Shown piece by piece: positions 8,123 to 16,984 of a stretch of 64,000 bases of DNA. Location: assembly GCA_036741355.1 (NCBI GenBank), contig DAINSK010000003.1, positions 91,406 to 155,405 on the forward strand, read 5' to 3'. The translations under genes were made by a program, and so were the position numbers. The first letter of the stretch is position 1. Every line of letters starts with the position of its first letter. The notes under the pieces are model-generated. The model saw nothing but the letters and a program-made list of their open reading frames with translations. It was not told where the DNA came from and searched no databases. Source of the DNA: JBBRGK01 sp036741355. GTDB taxonomy: Bacteria > Chloroflexota > Dehalococcoidia > CAUJGQ01.

Positions 8123-8527
8123 TTATCGTCCGTCATGAAACGGGCATGCTGCCGTATCCGAATAAGGGTACATGAAGCCGCTGCCTGGATGATCGCAGAC
8201 GCCCCGGCCGCCGGGCGTGCCATTGGCAAACCAGTTGCGGCATGAGCCGCATGTTTTCGCGACTTCGCGCCGCGAAGTCGCGATGAACCATGCCGGGGCA
8301 CTTGGGACGTCGGGTTCATCGTCGCGGATACGGCCGGCCGGCTCAGCGCGATCCCCGCCGGTAGCATTGGCGTCACGGCCCGACTTCCGATCGCCGGGTG
8401 GGTAGCGTCGGAAACGAGTTCGCGGTCCCGTAACAAACGGATCTTCGTCTGGTGGACCAGGTCGCCAGCCGCGTCCCCGCGAGTCACGTTCGTGCTGCCA
8501 TCGTCTGTTTCGGTTTTGACGGGCCAT
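8123..8527 (-). CDS. Small Arg-rich protein with C-terminal Cys/His zinc-binding-like motif
   Basis: The 134-aa protein is unrecognised. The first 80 residues are Arg/Pro/Gly-rich and probably disordered. The last 45 carry CGSCRNW, VCDHPG and CPFH, giving four or five Cys plus His able to bind one metal ion. The ATG at 8527 was chosen because CCGGAG lies 7 nt upstream. It is third in a minus-strand unit after the LON-domain and DUF2007-like genes. Confidence 0.6.
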   Translation of the reverse strand: MARQNRNRRWQHERDSRGRGWRPGPPDEDPFVTGPRTRFRRYPPGDRKSGRDANATGGDRAEPAGRIRDDEPDVPSAPAWFIATSRREVAKTCGSCRNWFANGTPGGRGVCDHPGSGFMYPYSDTAACPFHDGR

Positions 8528-8575
8528 GTTTTGACTCCGGGGAAAGTCGCGGAAGGACCCCAACGCTGCAGTCGG

Positions 8576-8833
8576 TCAAGACCGCTTTCGGTATCGGCGT
8601 CGTCCGGCGCCAAGCTGGCGCGCCGGCGCCGGACGCTCGTCGGCCAGCAATACTTCAGCGGCTGCAGCGTCTCCTTCGAGCACGAATATTTGCAGTGTGA
8701 AGGGGAGGGAGCCACCCGTGAATTGGGAAGCATCATTCGTGTTCTTCAGCAAAGAACGGATCCCCGCCTGCCCCAGAAGGTCCTGAATCATCTGCGCCGT
8801 GGCCGGGTTCTCCGCGACGGCCACCTGCACCAT
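8576..8833 (-). CDS. DUF2007-like small protein
   Basis: The 85-aa protein resembles DUF2007 (putative signal-transducing protein). It opens with VQVAVAENPATAQMI, continues with LGQAGI, and ends the domain with IFVLEGDAAAAEVLL before a basic tail. This compact alpha/beta fold is common but functionally unassigned. It begins 29 bp after the LON-domain gene, with no strong ribosome-binding site, so translation may depend on the upstream gene. Confidence 0.65.
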   Translation of the reverse strand: MVQVAVAENPATAQMIQDLLGQAGIRSLLKNTNDASQFTGGSLPFTLQIFVLEGDAAAAEVLLADERPAPARQLGAGRRRYRKRS

Positions 8834-8862
8834 CGGCTCGCGCGCCCGGTCGCGCCCCTCGT

Positions 8863-9531
8863 TCAATTCAGCATCCCGAAGTCCGAGAACTTCTTCATCT
8901 GGCTCGTGCGAACGCGGTCCGAGAGCAACACGACGGCTTCGTCCAGCATCGTCGACTCGAGCTCCAGGCACTCGCGCGTCGAGTCCAGCTCCAGCAATTT
9001 CTGTTTGACGTTGGCGTCGACCGCCAGGCGACCGGCGACGAAGTCGGCCAACATGCCCGGGCGTGACGGTAGCCCGACACGTCGTGTCCACTGGTCGGCA
9101 AGCGCCAACGTCTGCCGGTAATACTCCGAAAACAGCTCACGAACCCTGACGGCCTCGGACATCGTCGCTTCATCTTGTTGGTCAGTGCGGTCGATGTACT
9201 CCACGTCGCCGCTCAGATACGGCCGGCTCCGGTCGAGCGCCACGATACGGAAGCGGCGCACTCCGATCGTTACGATATTCATCCGGCCGTCGGGCAGACG
9301 CTGTACGCCGACGATTCGCGCTGTAGTCCCAACTTTGTGAGGCTCCGCAGTCGCACCGACCCCCTCGCCGCTCTGAATGAGGACGACGCCGAAGTGTTGT
9401 TCGTGTTCGATGCATTCGCCAATCATGAGCTGATACCGCGGCTCAAAGATGTGCAACGGCAGTGTGGCGCCGGGAAAGAGCACTGATGACAGTGGAAAGA
9501 GCGGCAGTATCGGCATCAGTTTGGTCCGCAC
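8863..9531 (-). CDS. LON N-terminal (substrate-binding) domain protein
   Basis: The 222-aa protein matches the stand-alone LON substrate-binding domain family: LPLFPLSSVLFPGATLPLHIFEPRY at the N-terminus and a GTTARI strand, followed by a helical bundle. There is no AAA+ or protease domain, so it is not a Lon protease; a role in substrate recognition is inferred. The start is GTG at 9531 or ATG at 9516, both without a clear ribosome-binding site. It heads the three-gene minus-strand unit. Confidence 0.87.
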   Translation of the reverse strand: MRTKLMPILPLFPLSSVLFPGATLPLHIFEPRYQLMIGECIEHEQHFGVVLIQSGEGVGATAEPHKVGTTARIVGVQRLPDGRMNIVTIGVRRFRIVALDRSRPYLSGDVEYIDRTDQQDEATMSEAVRVRELFSEYYRQTLALADQWTRRVGLPSRPGMLADFVAGRLAVDANVKQKLLELDSTRECLELESTMLDEAVVLLSDRVRTSQMKKFSDFGMLN

Positions 9532-9555
9532 GGCTGGATTAGCCGGCCTGTGACC

Positions 9556-11028
9556 TCACGCTCTGGCCAACTGCGCTTTTGCAGGCAGGCCCGCCATCCT
9601 ACGAACCAGATCAAGCGTCCTGGTTCCGTCATACGCGCGCGAGATCATCAGTTTCTCGGCCTCCAGGGAGCCCTCCGCGTGAATGGCGAGCACTTCCTGG
9701 TAGCCGCCGTACTCAGACGACGTCAGCTCCTTGACGAAATTAATCGCCTGCAGGCGTTCGCGACCGCCGACTCCGGCGCGTCCGCCGTAGTACTTCAAAA
9801 GGTACGGACCGATCTCTTCGCTCTCGACGTCTTCAACCCCCGGGCCGGTCACGAGCAGCCCACCGGCGATGTCTTGCACCATTCCCACGGCTTCATGATA
9901 GTTGTGGGCAAAATGATACTTGGCCATGTTGACCGTCAATGCGTCTGGAACGGCGATGCCAAGCTCGCCGATTCGGCAGCGGAGCGCCGCGTGATGCGTC
10001 AGGCCGCGCAGCGTCTCGGCGTAGCTGATCAGCCGGATGAGCTTGTCACGGACGTGCGCCGCGCGGCCGATCCCGTTCATGTCGGCCATCAGCTGTGCCG
10101 CGCCAACCAGCGCATCCACGAGCGGCAGCTTGTAGGAGACCGCCGTGAAGCGGTGGAACTCGACAAAACCCAGCGCCAGGGGACCGGCGAACTGATACTC
10201 CCCCGCCATGAACACCCGATCCCAGGGGACGACGACGTCGTCGAAGACCGTTGTGGTCTCCATCATCTTGTGGCGGGCGGTAATTGGAAATTCGAACTCG
10301 CTGCGAGCTTCCTGATCCGCGGAGCCGTAAGGGCTCGCCAGTAACTTGAGTCCCGGCGTATTGACGGGGATCGCGAACGCCACCGCGTAATCGCTGTCGG
10401 CCTCAGACATGGCGCGCGTGGGCAGAACGATCACTTCGTCCACGTGCGTGGTGTTTGACGTGTGGCACTTTGCTCCGCGGACGACGATGCCGTCATCTCT
10501 GCGTTCGACGATGCGCAGGTAGTAATCGGGGTGTTCCTGCTCTGCCGGCCCTTTGGATCGATCTCCTTTTACATCGGTCTGCGCCACCGCCAGCGATAGG
10601 TCGTTATCGCGGCAGTGCTCGTAAAACCTCTGTACCCGCGCCAGGTAGGACGTGCCGAGCCTCTGGTCCATCTGCTGGGCGACAAGGTGCAAGCCAAAAA
10701 GGGCGTCCGTGCCGATCTCTTTGATTAGCACGACGAGCGTGTTGCCCAGCGTCGTGGCCTCTTCGATCAGCGCGCTGCGCTTGAGCAGGTCGTCGGCGTC
10801 GGCCGGCAGCTTGTAGTAACGGCTGTAGGGAGCGCCTTTCCCTTCGGAAACAACGGCGAGGTCACGATAAGCCGGGTCTTCGGTCATTTCGTAGTCGATG
10901 GAGGCGTGGCTAACGGCCACGCCGATGACCGGGTGGGTTGTCACGTCGGAAACAAGCTCTCCACGGAAATAGACCGAGCGACCGTCGAGCAGGCTTCGTC
11001 GATACTGTTCGGGTGTGCGCAGCGCCAT
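9556..11028 (-). CDS. HpaB-family FAD-dependent 4-hydroxyphenylacetate 3-monooxygenase-like
   Basis: The 490-aa protein is colinear with the HpaB / 4-hydroxybutyryl-CoA dehydratase family, with an acyl-CoA-dehydrogenase-like fold (TDVKGDRS block, CHTSNTTHVDE, VPWDRVFMAGE). In the dehydratase branch the last motif carries an Fe-S Cys (MCGE); here it is Ala, so the flavin monooxygenase branch is more likely. Such enzymes hydroxylate a phenolic compound with FADH2 supplied by a separate reductase, which is not seen nearby. AGGAG precedes the ATG by 7 nt. The substrate is unassigned. Confidence 0.82.
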   Translation of the reverse strand: MALRTPEQYRRSLLDGRSVYFRGELVSDVTTHPVIGVAVSHASIDYEMTEDPAYRDLAVVSEGKGAPYSRYYKLPADADDLLKRSALIEEATTLGNTLVVLIKEIGTDALFGLHLVAQQMDQRLGTSYLARVQRFYEHCRDNDLSLAVAQTDVKGDRSKGPAEQEHPDYYLRIVERRDDGIVVRGAKCHTSNTTHVDEVIVLPTRAMSEADSDYAVAFAIPVNTPGLKLLASPYGSADQEARSEFEFPITARHKMMETTTVFDDVVVPWDRVFMAGEYQFAGPLALGFVEFHRFTAVSYKLPLVDALVGAAQLMADMNGIGRAAHVRDKLIRLISYAETLRGLTHHAALRCRIGELGIAVPDALTVNMAKYHFAHNYHEAVGMVQDIAGGLLVTGPGVEDVESEEIGPYLLKYYGGRAGVGGRERLQAINFVKELTSSEYGGYQEVLAIHAEGSLEAEKLMISRAYDGTRTLDLVRRMAGLPAKAQLARA

Positions 11029-11130
11029 AGCCGGCTCCTGTATTGGGTCGGTTCCGGGAAGCCAAGGAATTCGGCGCCCGCATCGAGGCCATGATCTCCC
11101 AGCGGGTCGAAGAGGGTCAAGCTCAGACCG

Positions 11131-12471
11131 TCACTTGCCGATGCAGAACCGGGAGAAGATCGTGTCCAGCAGGTCCTCTGTCGCGTCCTCTCCGCTCAAT
11201 TCCCCGAGGGCGCGCACGGCCCCACCCAGGTCGACGGCCAGAAGGTCCTCCGGCGCACCTGAACGAAAGCCTTCGAAAGCGGAGCGGACATGCTCGGCTC
11301 CGCGCCGCGCCGCATCGCGCTGACGCGTCGTCGTCAACGCTGCACTGTTCTTGGGAGGCTGCGCTCCGGAGAGGACGGCATCGCGCAGCAGCACCCGAAG
11401 ACGGTCAATCCCGTCGCCTGTGAGCGCTGAAATCCGAGTGGCAACCATGCCGGCGATATGCGGTTCCATGACTCGGCATGCGATATCGGACTTGTTCAAT
11501 GCAACCACGGTGCGCCGGCCCGCATACGCTTTTACCAAACGGCCTTCAGCCTCCAAAACTGGCTGGCTGGCATCCAGGACGATCAGAACGACATCGCTTC
11601 GGTTAATGGCGTCGTGGGAGCGCTCGACCCCCATTTTTTCCACCAGGTCGACGGAGTCGCGGATACCGGCCGTATCGGTCAATACGGCCGGTATTCCGAA
11701 CAGGTTTAACGTCTCTTCGATCGTATCTCTCGTCGTGCCCGGAATCGGCGTGACGATGGCGCGCTCTTCGCCGAGCAGACGGTTGAGCAGGCTGGACTTC
11801 CCAGCGTTGGGAAGGCCGGCGATGGCGATGCGGGCCCCCTCGCGTTGCACGATGCCGTACTCGGCACCGCTCACCAGGTCGTCGAGAACGCGGACCAGCG
11901 CTTCCAGTTCGGGGCCGATGTCGCGCAGCGGCACGTCTTCGTCCGGAAAATCGGCCCGCGCCCCCAGGTACGCGAGAATCTCGAGCGCCAGGGACCTTGC
12001 GCGCCGAATCGGTTCGGCGAGCCTGCCACGCAGCCCGCTCAACGCCAGGTCTGCCGACGCGTCGGTGCGAGCCCGCACGAGGTCCAAGACCGACTCGGCC
12101 TGCGTCAGGTCCATGCGGCCGTTAAGAAACGCGCGTAACGTGAACTCGCCGGGCTCCGCTGCTCGCGCTCCTGCGGCGAGCACGGCTTCGAACAGCCGTC
12201 GCAGCGAACGCAGCCCGCCGTGGCCGCTAAGCTCCACCGTGTCCTCACCCGTGTACGACCGCGGCCCGGACATTAGCGTCCCGATGCCTTCGTCGAGCAG
12301 GCAGCCCGAGCCAACGTCTACCATGCGGCCGAACACGGCCCGGCGCTCGCGCAGGGGCCTGTCGAACAGTTTCTGCGCGATCTCCAACGCGTCGGGTCCC
12401 GAAAGGCGCACGATCCCTATAGCGCCCTCCCCGGGCGCAGTCGCGATCGCAGCAATGGTGTCTGAACGCAT
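11131..12471 (-). CDS. mnmE: tRNA uridine-5-carboxymethylaminomethyl GTPase MnmE
   Basis: The 446-aa protein is full length for the family. It has an N-terminal folate-binding domain (APGEGAIGIVRLSG), a helical domain, and an inserted G domain with GLPNAGKSS (G1), PGTTRD (G2), DTAG (G3) and NKSD (G4), ending in the conserved FCIGK. With MnmG it modifies the wobble uridine of certain tRNAs. The ATG at 12471 fits the family N-terminus. No mnmG is adjacent. Confidence 0.96.
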   Translation of the reverse strand: MRSDTIAAIATAPGEGAIGIVRLSGPDALEIAQKLFDRPLRERRAVFGRMVDVGSGCLLDEGIGTLMSGPRSYTGEDTVELSGHGGLRSLRRLFEAVLAAGARAAEPGEFTLRAFLNGRMDLTQAESVLDLVRARTDASADLALSGLRGRLAEPIRRARSLALEILAYLGARADFPDEDVPLRDIGPELEALVRVLDDLVSGAEYGIVQREGARIAIAGLPNAGKSSLLNRLLGEERAIVTPIPGTTRDTIEETLNLFGIPAVLTDTAGIRDSVDLVEKMGVERSHDAINRSDVVLIVLDASQPVLEAEGRLVKAYAGRRTVVALNKSDIACRVMEPHIAGMVATRISALTGDGIDRLRVLLRDAVLSGAQPPKNSAALTTTRQRDAARRGAEHVRSAFEGFRSGAPEDLLAVDLGGAVRALGELSGEDATEDLLDTIFSRFCIGK

Positions 12472-12708
12472 AGCTGATTGCCGCGGCGAGGCGGTGAGCC
12501 CTCATCCCCCTGTCATATGAGGTCTCCGACGGTAGCGCTGCCCTATGTCTTCTCCCAATACTAGGCGAAGGGGGCAATCCCTGGTAACAACGACGTTGGT
12601 ATCGCGGGTTAACGACGCCGTTTAGAACGCGGGCATACCTGGGCACGCCATTCCGGCGCCGGCAGCATGGTGCACCGAGTTGAAGCTCCCCTCGCCCAGG
12701 GCCATCAA

Positions 12709-14256
12709 CTACGAAACCGCCGTGCGAATCACGCTGTCGAGGCCGGAATACTCGTTCAGCGTTGCCGCGCGGTCGCGTTTCAGGCTCGTGACGATCTCGT
12801 CGTACTCCTGGATCCGCCCCTGCGCTTCATAGCGACGTCGGGGCTGTAGCAGGTCTTCGTCCTCTGCCACGATACCCGGTACCGACATTGCGACCTGGTA
12901 ACCGAAATCCGGATCCAGTGTCCACGAGATGGTTCCCTCGGCAATGCCCTTCACGACGGCCGAGGAGTGCGGGATCTTCACCTTCTTTGCCCGCGGATCG
13001 TTGTCGCCGCCGCCGATCCAGCCCGTGTTTAGCAGGAAGACTTCGATCGGATGCGATTTGAGCAATTCGAGGAATCGGTTCCCTTGCATCGAGTGCAGCA
13101 GGGGAAAAAATGGGTTGGTGCCGGGCACGCGCAGCGCCTTGCCCATCTCCTCTTTGCCGCCGGCGCTTGTGCCCTGCGTCTCGCCGAGCATGAAGTACGC
13201 CGCAGCCTGCTCCTGCGTCAGCTTCGCCACCGCGGGAATGATGTTGTCATTGCGATTGAGGATCAGGAAGCAGTCCACCCGTCCGAGCTTCGCGGGGTCG
13301 TATGCGTCGATGCTCTGCATCGGGAAGACAGCACGGCCGTTCTGGGTGTAGGAGGTGTCGAAGAAGTCGATCTTCTCGCCGGTTTGCGAGACATTTTCCA
13401 GATAAGCGTTCGGCTTCACCACCGCTCCGTAGATCGCCGGCTCGAAATTCGGATCGAGCGCAAAGGTCTTGGCGAAGCATCCGTCCTCGGTCGCATAGAC
13501 TTTGCCGCCCGGCATCAGCGCGACGAAGTCGTCCTGTACCGGCTTCGAATTATTTTGCCGCGTGAACGTCGTCGTAGTTTTGCCGGTGCCGGAGAGGCCG
13601 ACGATCAAGACGACCTTCTCTTTGTCTCCCACCGGGATGACCTTGCATCCCGCGTGCAGCGCAAGCCCACCGCGGTCCTGCACGATCTTGTTCCACATGC
13701 GCAGGCCGCCCTTCTTCGACTCGCCAAAGTAGTCGGAGTTGAGCACACGTGTAACGCCACCATCTAGGTCGACGGCGATCAAGCGGTCGTTGGAGTAGCC
13801 AGGGGCCTTGAGGTTCGGCGTGTAAATGATTGTGAGTGTTGGTTCGGAAGGGAGGTCATCCGTGTAGTAGAGATATTGCTGCATCCCGGCGATATTCGCG
13901 TTTGCTTTCTCAATCACAAGCCGCGCTGCCACTCGGAAGTCCGGGTCGTTGCCGATCCAGCCGTCGATCACAACCATGTCCTGCTCGGCGATAAATGCGT
14001 CCTGGTAGTCCGCTACTCGCTGCCCTTCCGCTCGGGTTATCGTCTGATCGGAGTGCTGTTCCGGGCGGTCCGTGACGATGTAGGTGCTGCGCGCGGAGCG
14101 CGAGTCCACTCGGACTTTGACGTTCAAGTTGCCAAATTCGGTACGTCTGGCGTTGGGCATCTGCGCCGTGAATGCGTGGAGCTCATCCTGGCTCGGGTTG
14201 CGGGCGGTAGACCTGGCATTGACTTCGTACGCCGGAGGGACCAGTCGCGCTACCAT
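12709..14256 (-). CDS. pckA: Phosphoenolpyruvate carboxykinase (ATP)
   Basis: The 515-aa protein is close to the usual length of ATP-type PEPCK. It shows a P-loop GLSGTGKTT, the preceding substrate/Mn region with LALHAGC, and NTGWIGGG with the DPRAKKVKI block. It converts oxaloacetate and ATP to PEP, CO2 and ADP, the entry step of gluconeogenesis. The ATG at 14256 is preceded by AAGGGG at 8 nt; a 42-codon upstream extension lacks family similarity. It is a single gene followed by 237 bp to mnmE. Confidence 0.95.
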   Translation of the reverse strand: MVARLVPPAYEVNARSTARNPSQDELHAFTAQMPNARRTEFGNLNVKVRVDSRSARSTYIVTDRPEQHSDQTITRAEGQRVADYQDAFIAEQDMVVIDGWIGNDPDFRVAARLVIEKANANIAGMQQYLYYTDDLPSEPTLTIIYTPNLKAPGYSNDRLIAVDLDGGVTRVLNSDYFGESKKGGLRMWNKIVQDRGGLALHAGCKVIPVGDKEKVVLIVGLSGTGKTTTTFTRQNNSKPVQDDFVALMPGGKVYATEDGCFAKTFALDPNFEPAIYGAVVKPNAYLENVSQTGEKIDFFDTSYTQNGRAVFPMQSIDAYDPAKLGRVDCFLILNRNDNIIPAVAKLTQEQAAAYFMLGETQGTSAGGKEEMGKALRVPGTNPFFPLLHSMQGNRFLELLKSHPIEVFLLNTGWIGGGDNDPRAKKVKIPHSSAVVKGIAEGTISWTLDPDFGYQVAMSVPGIVAEDEDLLQPRRRYEAQGRIQEYDEIVTSLKRDRAATLNEYSGLDSVIRTAVS

Positions 14257-14411
14257 CGAGTGAACCCCTTTGCAGTGATTGTTCCTCTTGTCACATATCG
14301 TACACCGAAGTTCGGAACGGTCGTCATTGGAGTAATCCCCGCGACGTATAGAACCGGCGTATGGATTACGCCGTGCCTGCATGCTAGATTTCGATACAAC
14401 GGAGGTCGTAA

Positions 14412-14741
14412 ATGGCGCTATCCGACGTTCGAGACCTCGTCATCGTCATCTGGGGCATTGTCTCCATCCTTCTGGTGCTCATCAGGCTCGCTATTTCCGG
14501 CGCCACCCTGTTTTTCGGCACCAAGGGGATGCGCGCCCTTCATCGCCTGACCAACGACAAGGTAAAGCCCGCCCTCGACAAGGCACTCGAGATCGCCCGA
14601 AAGATCGAGGAACGGACGGCGAAGCTGCCGGGCGCCCCGGGTTCGCTCGGGGGCCCCGCCGAGCTGGCGAGCGCCGTGAGCGACATCCGCTCCCTCGAGC
14701 CGCCGTTCCGCAGCCGCAAGAGGACGTGGAGACCGTTTTAG
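14412..14741 (+). CDS. Small single-pass membrane protein
   Basis: The 109-aa protein has one N-terminal membrane span (about residues 8-35), then an amphipathic region rich in Lys/Glu helices (about 48-70) and a Pro/Arg-rich tail. It is YtxH-like in layout but has no assignable family. GGAGG lies 7 nt before the ATG. It is divergent from pckA. The last 15 residues are basic and atypical, so a frameshift or assembly error near the end is possible. Confidence 0.6.
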   Translation: MALSDVRDLVIVIWGIVSILLVLIRLAISGATLFFGTKGMRALHRLTNDKVKPALDKALEIARKIEERTAKLPGAPGSLGGPAELASAVSDIRSLEPPFRSRKRTWRPF

Positions 14742-14944
14742 CGAGGCAGCAGGCGACGGCCGCGCAGGGCGATCTTCAGTGTGCGTCAACATTATGCGGC
14801 GTTCAGTGTCGAGCGCCAGCGACTGGCGCCGCACGACCGCCGCGTGCGTAGGCCGCGCAAACGGTGACGCGCACCTGGCGATCTTCGGATTCGGGCAGCG
14901 CGGTATACTGGGGTCACACAGGCCGGCGCCGCGAGGTGGGTCAT

Positions 14945-15697
14945 ATGCCCGGGGACGAATGGCCCGGCCAGAACTGGTGCCCGGACCGTCCTGACATTCA
15001 CGTAATCCTTGAGCGAGCCGAGATCGATGCTTGCGACCTGGTACCAATCGGCTCGAATTACGTCTTTGCGCTGCGCCTGACCGACGGCGAGGCCGGCGAA
15101 GGTCTGGCCATCTACAAGCCCGAGCGCGGTGAGGCTCCGCTGTGGGACTACCCGACCGGCGAGCTCTACAAGCGCGAACTGGCGACCTACCTGCTGAGCC
15201 TGGCGCTTGGCTGGCAAATCGTACCGCCCACAATAATCCGCGAAGGTCCGCACGGCGTTGGCATGGCGCAGCTCTTCATCGAACATGACCAGCGCAAAAC
15301 GTTCTTTGAACTTCGTGACGCCCATGCCCAGGAGATGAGGCGCATCGCCCTGTTTGATGCGGTCGTGAACAACGGCGATCGGAAGGGCGGTCACTGCTTG
15401 TTGGGCGTGGACGGGCGCGTCTGGGGCATCGATCACGGCCTCACGTTTCACATCGAAAACAAGTTGCGTACCGTCATCTGGGACTACGCAGGCGAGGCAC
15501 TTCCCGATGAGCTGTTGCCCGACCTGCGCCGGTTGCAGTCATGTCTTCACGGCGAAAATGAGCTGCTTCAGAAGCTGCGCCAATTCGTGTCGCGACAAGA
15601 GGTCGGCGCGCTGCGGCAACGCCTCGCTCGCCTGATCCAGGATCCCCGCTTTCCCCAGACCGGCTACCGCCGTCCCGTTCCCTGGCCGCCGGTGTAG
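14945..15697 (+). CDS. SCO1664-family PI3/4-kinase-fold protein
   Basis: The 250-aa protein resembles the actinobacterial SCO1664 family. It has an IYKPERGEAPLWDYP segment with the putative ATP-contacting Lys, a catalytic-type NNGDRKGGH motif and a metal-binding-type WGIDHGLTFH. The fold is related to phosphatidylinositol 3/4-kinases; the biochemical substrate is not known. The ATG at 14945 was preferred because the family N-terminus begins there and GAGGTGGG lies upstream. It is followed after 5 bp by the acid-sugar kinase, so the two are probably co-transcribed. Confidence 0.8.
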   Translation: MPGDEWPGQNWCPDRPDIHVILERAEIDACDLVPIGSNYVFALRLTDGEAGEGLAIYKPERGEAPLWDYPTGELYKRELATYLLSLALGWQIVPPTIIREGPHGVGMAQLFIEHDQRKTFFELRDAHAQEMRRIALFDAVVNNGDRKGGHCLLGVDGRVWGIDHGLTFHIENKLRTVIWDYAGEALPDELLPDLRRLQSCLHGENELLQKLRQFVSRQEVGALRQRLARLIQDPRFPQTGYRRPVPWPPV

Positions 15698-15702
15698 AGA
15701 GC

Positions 15703-16971
15703 ATGACCTACGATGTGGTCGTCGCCGACGACCTCACAGGCGCGTCCGATACGGTGGTGCAGTTCCTCCCGTGCTCGGAGCGGGCGATCGTATTTCCCTC
15801 GCTGAAGGGGTTCGAACGCGCCGTGCGAGACGGCGAAATACCAGACGGCAGCGTGGCAATCGGCGTCAACACGGAGTCTCGTCACCTACCGCCCAGCGAG
15901 GCAGCGCGGAGAGTGCTGCGGGCGCACCGGGCCGCGCTGCGACTCGGCCCACGGCTCTTGTTTCAAAAGGTCGATTCAGCGATGCGCGGCAATCCCGGCG
16001 CCGAACTGGCGGCCTACCGGTGCGCCACCGCTTCACGAAACGTGGTCATGACACCGGCGTTTCTGCCGTCGCGGCGGACCGTTAAAGACGGCGTGCTCTT
16101 CGTAAACGGAGTTCCTTTGTCGCAGAGCGAGGTCGCGGCCGACCTGAGAACGCCCATGGACGATTCATCGGTCGCGATGATTCTGCGCCGGCAGACCGAT
16201 GTATGGATTAGCCATTTATCCGTGGCGGCCCTGTGCGGCTCCAAGATAGCCGCGCAGAACGCAATCGAGCGGGCTCCTGACGGGATCATCGTCGCCGACG
16301 CCGAGTGCCAGGAGCACCTCGAGTTGGTGGCGCGACTCGTGTTGTCGACAAAATTGGAACACTCGGTGTCGGGCTCCGCCGGGCTTGCGGGCAGTCTAAG
16401 CCGCCTTCTCCCGCCCATCCCTCCGGCAGCACGACAAGCCGTAGCCTCGCGTTGTCTGGCAACTCTGGTCATATTCGGCAGCCCGCACCCAGTTGCCGTC
16501 GCACAACTCCACTCCGCCGCGGCCTGTTTCGGCGCGATCGAAAGGCAGCCGGACGTCTTGGGGATGCCGCGAGGAATAGCTGCGCTGGCCAATCAGCTCG
16601 CAGTCGATCTCGCCGCCATCGGGATCGCAATGCTCACTGCGCCTGGCTTCTTAGCCAACGAACGGCTCGATCCATCCGCCGTAGCGGCCGCGCTTTCGAG
16701 AGTCGCCGTACATATGGTGAAACGAGGGCTGGCCGATGCACTGGTCGTATCGGGCGGCGACGTCGCGGCGGCGGTCTGCAAGGCGTTGGGAGTGGATTGG
16801 ATCGAGTTGAAAGAGCAGCTATACCCAGGAGCGCCACTGGGTCTCATCACTGGTGGCATCGGGAACGGCCTCACGCTGGTGACGAAAAGCGGTGCTCATG
16901 GCGACGAACAAGGGATAACGACGATCCTGACCGCGCTGAGAGACGCGCCGGCCAGCGTCGGCGAACACTGA
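15703..16971 (+). CDS. Four-carbon acid sugar kinase family (OtnK/DUF1537)
   Basis: The 422-aa protein has an N-terminal VVADDLTGASDT substrate domain and a C-terminal nucleotide domain with VVSGGD and LITGGIGNGL followed by TKSG. The family phosphorylates D-threonate, D-erythronate or related acid sugars. The usual partners (PdxA2-like dehydrogenase, OtnC aldolase) are absent here. The protein is full length. AGAGAG precedes the ATG. It is coupled with the SCO1664-like gene and converges with the inositol-phosphatase gene 13 bp away. Confidence 0.85.
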   Translation: MTYDVVVADDLTGASDTVVQFLPCSERAIVFPSLKGFERAVRDGEIPDGSVAIGVNTESRHLPPSEAARRVLRAHRAALRLGPRLLFQKVDSAMRGNPGAELAAYRCATASRNVVMTPAFLPSRRTVKDGVLFVNGVPLSQSEVAADLRTPMDDSSVAMILRRQTDVWISHLSVAALCGSKIAAQNAIERAPDGIIVADAECQEHLELVARLVLSTKLEHSVSGSAGLAGSLSRLLPPIPPAARQAVASRCLATLVIFGSPHPVAVAQLHSAAACFGAIERQPDVLGMPRGIAALANQLAVDLAAIGIAMLTAPGFLANERLDPSAVAAALSRVAVHMVKRGLADALVVSGGDVAAAVCKALGVDWIELKEQLYPGAPLGLITGGIGNGLTLVTKSGAHGDEQGITTILTALRDAPASVGEH

Positions 16972-16984
16972 GCGACCCGCGCTG

